Shown: in pieces, positions 53,204-64,000 of the stretch
How the letters are laid out: each line of letters starts with the position of its first letter
Numbering within the stretch: position 1 is the stretch's first letter
Source: Alistipes sp.
Lineage (GTDB): Bacteria > Bacteroidota > Bacteroidia > Bacteroidales > Rikenellaceae
Direction: 5' to 3'
Assembly (NCBI GenBank): GCA_017621455.1
Contig: JAGATC010000016.1
Coordinates: 1 to 64,000 of the forward strand
DNA: 64,000 nucleotides
The notes under the pieces: generated by a model
Told to the model about the DNA's origin: nothing
The model's database searches: none
What the model saw: the letters and a program-made list of their open reading frames with translations, nothing else
Program-made: the position numbers and the translations under genes

Positions 53204-53288
53204 AGCCGGTGTGTTCCCCCATTATTACGCTAACTATTACCCAAATGAAAGCCTCATCAACCTTCGTTAGCGAATATACACACCGGCT
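53204..53288 (+). other. Nested stem-loop downstream of the thioesterase gene
   Basis: AGCCGGTGTGT (53204-53214) and ACACACCGGCT (53278-53288) are a perfect 11-base inverted repeat. Inside, CGCTAAC (53228-53234) and GTTAGCG (53266-53272) form a second stem. Together they make an 85-base structure without a T run. It could be a structured RNA, a processing site or an operator region of the AraC gene at 53422. Confidence 0.5.
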
Positions 53289-53421
53289 GTAAATCGGTGG
53301 CAAAAGTAGCATGTCAGGGCATACTACACAATAGACACATTACTGAAGAAATAACCAATATTACTTATTTTTATTTCTCAGCGTTCAAATTAGCCATAAC
53401 CACTAACGATGAGGCACGAAT

Positions 53422-54312
53422 ATGGCACAAATAGTTAATAAAAACGAGATACTGGAGATAGATAGTGTCGCCAGCTGCAATGACCATTTAGGTGTACCAA
53501 CACTCTATGAGCACGTAAACGTTGTTGATCTTAGTCGCCTGGAGCGTGTGCACTCGCAGAAAAAGAAACTCGGTGTCTATGCCATTGTGTGCTACTGGGA
53601 GGATAACGACAAGGATGGCGGCTGTGTACGCTTCTACTCGCCTGGCCACATGGGCGTGTTCAACGCAGGTAGTTACGACAATCCTGTGGGCTGGCTGCTA
53701 ACGTTCGACTCGGCACTCATAGAGAACACACTGCTGGCCAACCGTATGGTGGAGTACCCCTTCTTCAACGAGAATACGTCAACCTCTCTGAGTCTAAGCG
53801 CCACGGAGAGGTCTATGATTATCAGCTGTATGCAGAGTTTAGCCAAGGAGCTACAGACACCCGAAGACAGGTTCTCGGCGCGCATCCTCGCCGCAGGCAT
53901 CGCTGTGCTTCTCAGCCTGAGCATGCGCTACTACGAGCGTCAGCGCAACGTCCATAAGGACTCTGCCGACATCATCATAGAGCGCCTGGGCAAGCTCCTG
54001 ACGAGCTACGTGGGAGGCGATAGAACGATCATCAGTGATATACCCTCAGTGGCATCGCTTGCCGAGGCCCTACACATATCGTCGAACTACCTTGGTGACG
54101 TGGTACGCAAGAAGCTACACTGCTCGGCACACCACTACATACGACGCATAATAGTTCAGGAGGCAAAGCGACGACTTGTCTACACGACAACATCCATAGG
54201 CGAGATTAGCTACAACCTCGGCTTCAAGTATCCACACCACTTCACGCGCGTATTTAGGCGCGAGGAGGGAGTATCACCTAACCAATATCGCAAGGAGTTC
54301 GGCGAGGTATAA
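53422..54312 (+). CDS. AraC-family transcriptional regulator
   Basis: The 296-residue protein has an N-terminal cupin-like sensing part (CVRFYSPGHMGVFNAG) and a C-terminal double helix-turn-helix (about 200-294) with SLAEALHISSNYLGDVVRKKL and IGEISYNLGFKYPHHFTRVFRREEGVSPNQYR. This is the family's DNA-binding signature. The next gene starts 11 bases downstream. The regulon is unknown. Confidence 0.94.
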   Translation: MAQIVNKNEILEIDSVASCNDHLGVPTLYEHVNVVDLSRLERVHSQKKKLGVYAIVCYWEDNDKDGGCVRFYSPGHMGVFNAGSYDNPVGWLLTFDSALIENTLLANRMVEYPFFNENTSTSLSLSATERSMIISCMQSLAKELQTPEDRFSARILAAGIAVLLSLSMRYYERQRNVHKDSADIIIERLGKLLTSYVGGDRTIISDIPSVASLAEALHISSNYLGDVVRKKLHCSAHHYIRRIIVQEAKRRLVYTTTSIGEISYNLGFKYPHHFTRVFRREEGVSPNQYRKEFGEV

Positions 54313-54323
54313 ACGCTATAAGG

Positions 54324-54584
54324 ATGAGGAGATTTATCGAACGCATAAAGCAGCTACTATCGAAGCTGTCGTTCCGCACGGGGGTCATCGTACTCGCCTC
54401 GTGCGTAGTATTCTACATCTTGTCGTTCGCACAGGCGCTGCTACCCATATCTGCTGCGGCAAAGGGTGTATTGTGGTTCGTGCTCTTTGGCATGGCTAAG
54501 ACCACGCAGTATGCAGGACTCGCCATCATCGGCGTGGATGGGTGGCGCAGAGTGAAGAGCTGGTTTAAGAGGGCAAAAGAGTAA
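54324..54584 (+). CDS. Small two-segment membrane protein
   Basis: The 86-residue protein has a basic amphipathic start (RRFIERIKQLLSK), two hydrophobic segments (about 19-40 and 46-70) and a basic tail. I recognise no family. The close spacing after the AraC gene and the terminator behind it support expression as the second gene of that operon. Confidence 0.7.
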   Translation: MRRFIERIKQLLSKLSFRTGVIVLASCVVFYILSFAQALLPISAAAKGVLWFVLFGMAKTTQYAGLAIIGVDGWRRVKSWFKRAKE

Positions 54585-54602
54585 GAGCCCAAGCATACGA
54601 CA

Positions 54603-54638
54603 AATGGCGGGTGGGATTATTTATCCCCACCCGCCATT
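54603..54638 (+). terminator. Terminator between the small membrane protein and the C66 protease genes
   Basis: AATGGCGGGTGGG and CCCACCCGCCATT form a perfect 13-bp stem around a 10-base loop. It lies between convergent genes and may serve both. Confidence 0.8.
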
Positions 54639-54688
54639 ATCGTTATAGCACAGCGTAGCAACGCTATCTTGGCCAGATTATCTTAGTT

Positions 54689-56398
54689 CTATATACCAAC
54701 GCCGTAGCCTGCGAATGGGTGAATTGATACCACGTAGCAAGCGCCGTAGCGGGTATTACCCGTAAGTTTGATATGCGACTTGCCCTCGTCGATAGATACA
54801 TTGTACTCGTTCAAAAGCTGTGTCTTAGGCTCCGACATCAGGTCGTCAGAGTCGGAAATCCAGAGACGTGTTACGAGACCTGTGGCATTGTCAATCTCAT
54901 AGCCCCACAATGTAACAGCGTGGCTTAGGGCATTGAGGTTAGCACCGAGGTTGACTGTAAGACCTGCCATACCATGCTCGAAGGACTCGACAATAAGTTT
55001 AGAGAACTCAGCCAAGCGCTCTGTGCCCTGATAACTTGTGCCATTACCCCAGAGGTAGTAGTTGTTGAAGATGGTGATATACAAGTTCTTAAGGTCGAGG
55101 CCCTCAACACCTGGAACTATGACATTCTCGTAGCCGTGATAGATATATGGGAATACCTCTGTATCCCAGATGCTCTTCCAGTAGCCACCCGCAGTCTTAG
55201 GCACAGCCTGCGAGCCCTCTGAAGCAAACTCACCACCATTGAGCTTACCCTCGAAGTACCAAGGAATAGCCTCCTGCATGTGTCCTCCGCGCGAGTTATC
55301 CCACTCTGAGTGGAATATGTTCATAAGCTCCAACTCGTATGGGCCATAGTTGGTATATGACGTAACACCAGGACCATCCGTAGCACCTGCAGGGAGAGTC
55401 TTACCAGCTGCCTTGTAGCGATCCTGGAACCACTGAATCATATTTGATGATGCGGCAGCCCAGCACATGTTTATATCACCGTTGTCGCCGGCACCCTTCT
55501 TGTTTACATCGTACCAACCCGAGGTGAGCGTCACACCCTCGGCAAAGACGATAGACTTGCCTGTAGATGCAACCTCCTCAGCGGTGATTGTCAACTCGTT
55601 AGACTTCTGCTCGCCCTTTACAGCATAGACGATATATGTGCCAGGGGTGGTAGTGATAAAGCGGCTACCATTTAGGATGCTCTCGTTGACATAGATAGTC
55701 GACTTGTCGGTTACGTTAGCACCATCCTGCGTTACGGTAAACTTGGTAGAGTCCACGCCATTAGCCATAATGGTAGTCTCGGTGGCTACAAGCTTGATAG
55801 GCTTCTCCTCCTCGACAACCTTCTTGTTGACATTAAGAGTCACCTTATTAGAGGTAACATCCTCATACTTAGCATAGAAGATATAGTCACCCTCGGCAGT
55901 TGCTGTGTAGGTAGCGCCCTCGATAGCTACATTACCCTCCTCAAGGTAGATGGTAGCATCAGCCGTCACATCGTTGCCATCAAGCTCCACCTTGAAGGTA
56001 GCACTCTCATCGACATAGATGGTTGCAGGCTCTACCGTGAGCTTAAGCTCCTTATCCTGAGGCTCAGGACCAGGGGTGTTGTTATCCTCCTTGGCATAGA
56101 CCTGCCAAATCTCAGACTTTGCCGAGCCATACTGCGCGTAGAACTCATACTCGCCAGCATACTTAGTCTTGAAGGTCATACCCTCCAAGGCCTCGTGAGT
56201 ATCGGCAAAGTGGATTGTCGCATCTGCGGTCACATCCTTGCCATCAAACTTTACTGCAAATGTTACGCAGTCCTCGCCATTAGCAATAATCTCTGCCTTA
56301 TCGACTAAAAGCTGTGGCTTAAGCTCGAACGATGGCTCTTTGCTATCGCAGGCCACAAAGCCCGCGATAGCCAATAGCATAAATAGGATCTTTCTCAT
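54689..56398 (-). CDS. IdeS/Mac-type (C66) cysteine protease lipoprotein with Ig-like repeats
   Basis: The 569-residue protein has lipobox GFVAC (Cys17), then three Ig-like repeats of about 90 residues (about 27-105, 118-192, 200-273; shared VTADATI units). The last 290 residues match streptococcal IdeS/Mac: Cys312 in NMCWAAASSNMIQWF, His493 in LSHAVTLWGYEID, and Asp516/518 in ISDSDD. IdeS cuts IgG at the hinge. This enzyme is anchored on the cell and its target is unproven. It follows the repeat lipoprotein by 35 bases in one operon. Confidence 0.9.
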   Translation of the reverse strand: MRKILFMLLAIAGFVACDSKEPSFELKPQLLVDKAEIIANGEDCVTFAVKFDGKDVTADATIHFADTHEALEGMTFKTKYAGEYEFYAQYGSAKSEIWQVYAKEDNNTPGPEPQDKELKLTVEPATIYVDESATFKVELDGNDVTADATIYLEEGNVAIEGATYTATAEGDYIFYAKYEDVTSNKVTLNVNKKVVEEEKPIKLVATETTIMANGVDSTKFTVTQDGANVTDKSTIYVNESILNGSRFITTTPGTYIVYAVKGEQKSNELTITAEEVASTGKSIVFAEGVTLTSGWYDVNKKGAGDNGDINMCWAAASSNMIQWFQDRYKAAGKTLPAGATDGPGVTSYTNYGPYELELMNIFHSEWDNSRGGHMQEAIPWYFEGKLNGGEFASEGSQAVPKTAGGYWKSIWDTEVFPYIYHGYENVIVPGVEGLDLKNLYITIFNNYYLWGNGTSYQGTERLAEFSKLIVESFEHGMAGLTVNLGANLNALSHAVTLWGYEIDNATGLVTRLWISDSDDLMSEPKTQLLNEYNVSIDEGKSHIKLTGNTRYGACYVVSIHPFAGYGVGI

Positions 56399-56433
56399 AT
56401 ATATAAAAGGTATATTATGATAGAGTCATTCTA

Positions 56434-58467
56434 TTACTTCACACGCTTAAGCACGATGTCTGATGTTGCCACCGCCCACATCTCGGTCATATTACGGAAT
56501 ACCGATGGACGGTACACGCCATAATCAAACTCAGCACCAGAGTGGTGAGCACCGATTGTGAGTGTGTTGCCATCCTCCGAAAGTGTTACGGGGAATGTAG
56601 CAGGTGCCGACTTCCTGCTATTGTAGTCTGCGCCGAAGAAGTAGAGTACGTAGCCATCATCACCCCAGTTATAGAGGTAGTGGTTTCTCTCTGAAGGGAT
56701 AGTGATGGTGTCCCCCTCGCCAATCTCAAGGAAGATCTTAGGACCGTAGTCGCGGTATGCCAACGACTCGTAGTTGCGCCAGTAGCTTGATGAATCGAGA
56801 AGGTCGGCAGGCGAGTAGTATGGGGTATCCTTCAAGTTGCCCTGCGAAGTTACATCGAATGGCCAGTCAAGAACTACAAGACGGTTGTAATCGCGGTACT
56901 CCTTAGCGCTCTTGTCGTCAGCACCAGCTGCGATGGTAACCTTTGCATCGGTGATAGATACGCTTACACCGTTCACCTGAACAAGCTCGTACGATACAAG
57001 CCACTCACCCTGCAATGTCTCGAAGAGGTCTGACTCCACGCGTGTGGGAAGTGCCTTCTTGGGAGTATTGCCCGATGCGCAGATGACTGTCTCGGTCTGC
57101 TCGGCATTCTTAATGCTTACAACAGCGACATACTCTGTATTGGGCCAAAGCTCCTCGTTGATAAGCGACAGACCAGTGGTGCGAACAGCCTCAACCTGCT
57201 CGGCATTGAGCTCGAAGCCATAGAGACGTGCGATATCTGAGTCTGTTCTATCCTGGTTGCGCTCCGCCTGGATGTCAGCAGCAGTGTTGAACGCAACCTT
57301 AACATATGCAGCATCCTCCGAGAAGATGTTTACGTTAATAGTCTTGTGAGGGTTCTCCGCAGCAGTGGTTACGCTAACCTCACCCTGAGGCTCGCCAAGC
57401 TGCTTGCCCGAAGTGCGGAACTCAACCTTCTGCATCATATCGCTACCCTTGTTGTCGATAAGATATACCAAGCAGTAGTAGTCGGTGTCGGGAGTAAGGC
57501 CACCCCAAGTCTGCTCGTTAGCCTGTGTTAGGTGCCATGCGCCAGAGTTAGCATTCTTGATGAGCGAGTTAAGGAAAGTCTCGCCACCACCAACCTGAAC
57601 GTAGTACTCAATGTTTGCCTGGGTCTCTACCCATACGTAGTACTCAGCAACAGTGGTATCGGGAGTTGTCGCAATATTTACCGAGATAGAGTCGATGTCC
57701 TTAAGCTCTATGGTCATACCTGCCTCAGATACGGGACGCTTAGGGGTACGGAAAGGCTTAACGAAGATGTCGCCAGTCACGTTCTGCTTACCGTCGCTGA
57801 TGGCTGCGATAACGTAGTACTCGCTATCCTCGCGAAGGTGCATATCGTAGCTGCCATACTTCGAGCCGTCAATCCACTCGTAGGTCTGTACGCCCTTCTC
57901 GGGGATACCGATACCCATAGTGTTGATGTACGACTCGGGGGTCTGGCCATTGTGCTCCAAGTATGCCTTGTCGATGCACTGGAAGAGGTAGTCGCCAGCA
58001 ATGTTAATGGTGAAAGTTACGGTGTTGTAGGTAACCTCATCGATGACGATAGGGTTATCAATGCCGTCGTCGGGTGTTGTGAACTGCAACTTAGCGGGCT
58101 CGCTGAGTATGCCATCCTCCTTGGCGCGAAGGATTGCCACAAGCGTATAGGCCGTGTTATCGTTGAGGTCAGACACGGTAAGCGTAGCCGTATCCTTAAC
58201 CTCGGCGCTATTTAGCGCGAAGAGCTCGTCGATTTTGGGCGTTGTGTTACCCTCGGCCACTACAGCATAGCCGAGCTCACCCTCAACATTTGTTGTAACC
58301 GTGAAGGTGAAAGAGTTGCACTCGAGAGCAGCCTGCTCAAGGGTAATCTCGGGGGTTGTGCCAGGGGTTGGAGGCTGGGGCTTATCCTCATTCTGCGGAT
58401 TGTTCTCGCAGCCCACTGCAAGCACGAGGCCTGCAAAAAGCGTAATAAAAAAGTAAAGTTTTCTCAT
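56434..58467 (-). CDS. Large surface lipoprotein with fibronectin-III-like repeats
   Basis: The 677-residue protein has lipobox AVGC (Cys near 20), a Pro-rich spacer (about 25-40) and four or more FnIII-like modules of roughly 90-110 residues with recurring YTLVAIL, YYVIAAISDG, YYCLVYLIDN and YVAVVSIKN strands. A distinct C-terminal domain of about 165 residues (LQGEWLVSYELVQVNG...) follows. It is probably exposed at the cell surface and co-transcribed with the C66 protease. The ligand is unknown. Confidence 0.85.
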   Translation of the reverse strand: MRKLYFFITLFAGLVLAVGCENNPQNEDKPQPPTPGTTPEITLEQAALECNSFTFTVTTNVEGELGYAVVAEGNTTPKIDELFALNSAEVKDTATLTVSDLNDNTAYTLVAILRAKEDGILSEPAKLQFTTPDDGIDNPIVIDEVTYNTVTFTINIAGDYLFQCIDKAYLEHNGQTPESYINTMGIGIPEKGVQTYEWIDGSKYGSYDMHLREDSEYYVIAAISDGKQNVTGDIFVKPFRTPKRPVSEAGMTIELKDIDSISVNIATTPDTTVAEYYVWVETQANIEYYVQVGGGETFLNSLIKNANSGAWHLTQANEQTWGGLTPDTDYYCLVYLIDNKGSDMMQKVEFRTSGKQLGEPQGEVSVTTAAENPHKTINVNIFSEDAAYVKVAFNTAADIQAERNQDRTDSDIARLYGFELNAEQVEAVRTTGLSLINEELWPNTEYVAVVSIKNAEQTETVICASGNTPKKALPTRVESDLFETLQGEWLVSYELVQVNGVSVSITDAKVTIAAGADDKSAKEYRDYNRLVVLDWPFDVTSQGNLKDTPYYSPADLLDSSSYWRNYESLAYRDYGPKIFLEIGEGDTITIPSERNHYLYNWGDDGYVLYFFGADYNSRKSAPATFPVTLSEDGNTLTIGAHHSGAEFDYGVYRPSVFRNMTEMWAVATSDIVLKRVK

Positions 58468-58635
58468 GGTTTAATTAGGTTATGTGTTATAAATTTAGTT
58501 TTGCGGCTTGCTACACCAAATGGTAAAATACCATTTATGGCGCGAAAATAGTAAAAAAAATCATACTTACAAATATTTTTTGGTATAAACTCGTCGAATA
58601 TGCACATTAAAATTTGACATTTCAAAACTTTCCAT

Positions 58636-58643
58636 TATCTTTG
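58636..58643 (+). promoter_or_regulatory. -7 box of tRNA-Gln
   Basis: TATCTTTG lies 20 bases before the tRNA. Confidence 0.7.
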
Positions 58644-58663
58644 CACCGCTTACGAGCAACGAT

Positions 58664-58737
58664 TGAGCTATGGTGTAACGGTAACACAGCAGATTTTGGT
58701 TCTGTTATTCTGAGTTCGAATCTCGGTAGCTCAACCA
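58664..58737 (+). tRNA. tRNA-Gln (anticodon TTG)
   Basis: A full cloverleaf can be drawn: acceptor TGAGCTA/TAGCTCA, D arm GTGT/ACAC, anticodon arm GCAGA-TTTTGGT-TCTGT with anticodon TTG, T arm CTGAG-TTCGAAT-CTCGG, discriminator A and an encoded CCA (58735-58737). Confidence 0.95.
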
Positions 58738-58742
58738 CCCAC

Positions 58743-58778
58743 CACCGCAGGAGATATATCCCGCGGTGTTTTTTTTTG
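58743..58778 (+). terminator. Terminator of tRNA-Gln
   Basis: CACCGC pairs with GCGGTG (58743-58748 and 58763-58768) and is followed by about nine T. Confidence 0.85.
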
Positions 58779-58819
58779 GCAGGTGCGACAATAATAGGTT
58801 GCGTTTACCAGAATTTTCG

Positions 58820-58827
58820 TATCTTTG
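58820..58827 (+). promoter_or_regulatory. -7 box of the 5'-nucleotidase gene
   Basis: TATCTTTG lies 34 bases before the ATG. Confidence 0.65.
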
Positions 58828-58861
58828 CCCTAACTAATTCCTAATTGTTAACCAACAACGT

Positions 58862-59779
58862 ATGGCATTTCCTATTGAAGATAAGCTTGTTGTGGCGGTG
58901 TCGTCGTCGGCACTCTTCGACCTCTCAGAGTCGGATAAGGTCTACAACGAGCGCGGACTGGCGGAGTATCGCCGCTACCAGGAGCAGAATATCGACGTGC
59001 CCCTCGCCAAGGGTGTGGCATTCCCCTTCGTAAAACGTCTACTGGGCTTCAACGACATCTTCGCCGAGGAGAAACCCGTGGAGGTGGTACTCCTCTCGCG
59101 CAACTCTCCCGAGACGGGACTGCGCGTATTCCGCACCATAAAGCACTATGGCTTAGACATTTCGCGTGCTTCGTTCTTCTCAGGCGAATCGCCCTACAAG
59201 TACCTTCCAGCGTTCAATGCCTCGCTCTTTCTCTCGGCATCGGAGCGCGATGTTAAGCGTGCCTGCGAGGCGGGATATGCCGCAGGACGTGTCCTCGACA
59301 GCGAGGTCAACGACGACACCTCGGATAACGAGCTACGCATAGCCTTCGACTTCGACGGCGTCATCGCCGACGACGAGTCCGAGAAGATATACAAGGAGCA
59401 TGGCCTCAAGGCGTTCCACAACCACGAGGCATCTACCATGCGTCCCCTCGACCCGGGTCCCTTGGCAGACCTGCTGATGAAGATTTCGGCGCTACAGAAG
59501 CTTGAGACTGAGCGCATTGGCGCCAGTGCCGACTACCGTCGTTGGCTAAAGATATCCATCGTCACGGCACGCAATGCTCCCGCTCACGAGCGCGTGGTAA
59601 ACACCCTCAAAAGCTGGGGCGTGGAGGTAACCGAGGCCTTCTTCCTCGGTGGCATATCGAAGGATCGCGTGCTGGAGATTATGCGCCCACACATCTTCTT
59701 CGACGACCAGATGTCGCACCTCGACCACCTGCGCAATGTGCCTGCGGTGCATATACCCATGGGCATAGCTAACGAGTAA
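58862..59779 (+). CDS. Cytosolic 5'-nucleotidase (NT5-1 family)
   Basis: The 305-residue HAD-fold protein matches the 5'-nucleotidase family related to animal cN-I: VVAVSSSALFDLSESD at the start, VEVVLLSRNSPETGLRVF, and DFDGVIADDESEKIYKEHG with two catalytic-type aspartates (about 162-164), then HIFFDDQMSHLD. It should dephosphorylate nucleoside monophosphates. It is monocistronic; its stop codon begins a palindromic element. Confidence 0.92.
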   Translation: MAFPIEDKLVVAVSSSALFDLSESDKVYNERGLAEYRRYQEQNIDVPLAKGVAFPFVKRLLGFNDIFAEEKPVEVVLLSRNSPETGLRVFRTIKHYGLDISRASFFSGESPYKYLPAFNASLFLSASERDVKRACEAGYAAGRVLDSEVNDDTSDNELRIAFDFDGVIADDESEKIYKEHGLKAFHNHEASTMRPLDPGPLADLLMKISALQKLETERIGASADYRRWLKISIVTARNAPAHERVVNTLKSWGVEVTEAFFLGGISKDRVLEIMRPHIFFDDQMSHLDHLRNVPAVHIPMGIANE

Positions 59780-59907
59780 AATTTCTTGTGATAAGGGGCA
59801 TCCTTCGACGCCTCAATCCAAAGAGCGAATGGGAAATACGCCAAGTATGTCCCATCCGCTCTTTCTCTTTATCGGCGCCAAATTATGCCCCTTCTAACAA
59901 GAAATTA
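59777..59907. repeat. Palindromic intergenic element after the 5'-nucleotidase gene
   Basis: Termini AATTTCTTGTGATAAGGGGCAT and ATGCCCCTTCTAACAAGAAATT are near-inverted repeats, with a central stem AAGAGCGAATGGGA/TCCCATCCGCTCTT (one wobble). The layout is the same as the elements at 30561 and 48191 although the centre differs. It starts at the TAA stop codon of the gene. Confidence 0.75.
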
Positions 59908-59945
59908 CCTGCACTAAAGAGCCATCATCACTCTCTCAATCATTG

Positions 59946-60030
59946 GCCCGAATGGGAAATACACACAAGTATATCCCATCCGCCATTTCTCTTAATCGAG
60001 GCCACATCTAACCCCTTCTGACAATAAATA
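59946..60030. repeat. Second palindromic element before gyrB
   Basis: CCCGAATGGGA...TCCCATCCG forms the centre, and CCCCTTCTGACAATAAATA resembles the terminus of the neighbouring element. It appears to be a degenerate tandem copy. The 404-base gap has no gene. Confidence 0.6.
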
Positions 60031-60102
60031 CAGTTACAATGGGGTAGTGTGACGGGTGTGATATATGTGACAAGCAACTACCCAAGTAAATGCTAAAAAA
60101 TG

Positions 60103-60134
60103 TTTGGTAGATTCGATTTTTTTTTGTAGCTTTG
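60103..60134 (+). promoter_or_regulatory. Promoter of gyrB
   Basis: TTTG (60103-60106), a 20-base spacer and TAGCTTTG (60127-60134), 49 bases before the ATG. TGTGACAAG lies upstream at 60066-60074. Confidence 0.7.
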
Positions 60135-60162
60135 TGCGTTTTATACGACGACTTTATATTGA

Positions 60163-62145
<1,983 letters not shown>

Positions 62146-62157
62146 CAATTGATAACT

Positions 62158-62189
62158 AAGGGGTTGCGCTAAAGTGTGACCCCTTTTTC
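62158..62189 (+). terminator. Terminator between gyrB and udk
   Basis: AAGGGGT pairs with ACCCCTT (62158-62164 and 62179-62185), followed by TTTCT. It is only partial if udk is read from the gyrB promoter. Confidence 0.7.
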
Positions 62190-62204
62190 TAAATAGCTAC
62201 AACC

Positions 62205-62819
62205 ATGAATGTTACCGTTATAGGCGTTGCTGGCGGCACTGGCTCGGGTAAGTCTACCCTTGTTAAGCGTCTGCAGGAGGCCTTTATTAATGACGATGTG
62301 GCTACGCTATGCCACGACTTCTACTATAAGGCGCACCCCGAGCTTACGTACGAGGAGCGCACCAAGCTCAACTACGACCACCCCGCGGCCTTCGACACCG
62401 ATATGCTTGTGGAGCATATCCGCACGCTGAAGTCGAACGTGCCCATCGAACACCCTGTCTACTCGTTCGTGGACCACAACCGCACCGATGAACGCGTCGT
62501 GGTCAAGCCCTCGAAGGTAATCATTGTCGACGGCATCCTTATCTTTGAGAATAAGGAGCTGAGAGAGCTTATGGACATCAAGGTCTTCGTTGATACCGAT
62601 GCCGACATACGCCTTGCCCGCCGCATCTTGAGGGATGTATGCGAGCGTGGCCGCACCATGCAGTCGGTCATCGACCAGTACACCACCACGGTGAAACCCA
62701 TGCACGAGGAGTTTGTTGAGCCCTCGAAGAAGTATGCCGACGTCATCATCCCCGAGGGTGGCTTCAACTCGGTTGCCGTGGGCATACTTATTGAGAACAT
62801 CCGCTCACTGATAAAGTAG
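62205..62819 (+). CDS. udk: Uridine kinase
   Basis: The 204-residue P-loop kinase phosphorylates uridine and cytidine. Walker A is GGTGSGKSTLVKRL, followed by CHDFYYK, YDHPAAFDTDMLVEHI, DGILIFEN and RLARRILRDVCERGRTMQSV, the standard order for Udk. No separate promoter is evident between the gyrB terminator and its start. Confidence 0.96.
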   Translation: MNVTVIGVAGGTGSGKSTLVKRLQEAFINDDVATLCHDFYYKAHPELTYEERTKLNYDHPAAFDTDMLVEHIRTLKSNVPIEHPVYSFVDHNRTDERVVVKPSKVIIVDGILIFENKELRELMDIKVFVDTDADIRLARRILRDVCERGRTMQSVIDQYTTTVKPMHEEFVEPSKKYADVIIPEGGFNSVAVGILIENIRSLIK

Positions 62820-62880
62820 AGGGGTGAGATTAATGAGAAAATAGTAATTATTCTTCGTTGTTGCGGAGTTGCTGTCACTG

Positions 62881-62919
62881 TTGTCACAGGGTGTGGTGGC
62901 GTGTGACAAGTGTGACAAA
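62881..62919 (+). promoter_or_regulatory. Inverted and direct TGTGACAA motifs ahead of uvrB
   Basis: TTGTCACA (62881-62888) is the exact reverse complement of TGTGACAA (62902-62909), and a direct copy follows at 62911-62918. The cluster ends 12 bases before the uvrB GTG. It may be an operator or a hairpin in the leader. Confidence 0.45.
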
Positions 62920-62930
62920 TTCATTGATTC

Positions 62931-64000
<1,070 letters not shown>

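Overview
The window looks like chromosomal DNA of a gut-type Bacteroidales bacterium, most likely Rikenellaceae (Alistipes-like). This is inference from four things: the Bacteroidetes promoter signature TAnnTTTG before many genes; the gene families present (DUF4294, CCDC81-type HU domain, PnuT, LytTR systems, FlK-like thioesterase); roughly balanced base composition; and interspersed intergenic palindromes. There are no rRNA genes, insertion sequences, CRISPR arrays or prophage genes. One tRNA (Gln, TTG) and one TPP riboswitch are present.

Region by region. 1-8.9 kb: a repeat block, then a minus-strand signalling locus: a transmembrane Ser/Thr kinase, a PP2C phosphatase, a zinc-ribbon/FHA protein, a long acidic protein, a membrane FHA protein and a LytTR regulator, interrupted by YbaK, an SDR and a HAD hydrolase. 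9-20 kb: a LytS/LytTR pair, a TPR regulator lipoprotein, an M16 protease, and a Pit-PhoU phosphate transporter divergent from a PhoB/PhoR-like pair. 20-21 kb: a gene-free repeat block. 21-25 kb: a CAT-like enzyme and a TPP-riboswitch operon (TonB receptor plus PnuT), then a lipoprotein gene broken at a poly-C tract. 25-33 kb: MFS, rpe, ABC-F, rlmB, YgjP-like protease, galK, a ProX-like deacylase and a nitroreductase. 33-38 kb: a second repeat block, a small lipoprotein, a Ca-type P-ATPase and a C_GCAxxG protein. 38-48 kb: housekeeping operons (HU protein, sigma-54 activator, lptE, secG; rubredoxin; rpsF-rpsR-rplI; bamD-rpoZ-coaBC-recN). 48-53 kb: dnaG-smpB-tsaB, DUF4294 and a thioesterase. 53-58 kb: an AraC regulator and a two-gene lipoprotein operon ending in an IdeS/Mac-type (C66) cysteine protease. 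58-64 kb: tRNA-Gln, a 5'-nucleotidase, gyrB, udk and the start of uvrB.

The most exciting signal is a pair of diversity-generating retroelement (DGR) target genes 33 kb apart: the Ser/Thr kinase (541-2142) and the small lipoprotein (33569-34165). Their last 31 codons (stop included) align without gaps. Twelve codons differ; every one is NNC or NNT, changes fall only at codon positions 1 and 2, and all other codons are identical at nucleotide level. This is what adenine-specific mutagenic copying from an AAC/AAT-rich template leaves. Both genes also share an almost identical 3' cassette ending in a GC-rich hairpin. No reverse transcriptase or template repeat lies in the window, so the retroelement must act from elsewhere. 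In the kinase the variable domain lies after a membrane segment, so a diversified extracytoplasmic sensor would be wired to a cytoplasmic kinase within a phosphatase/FHA signalling locus.
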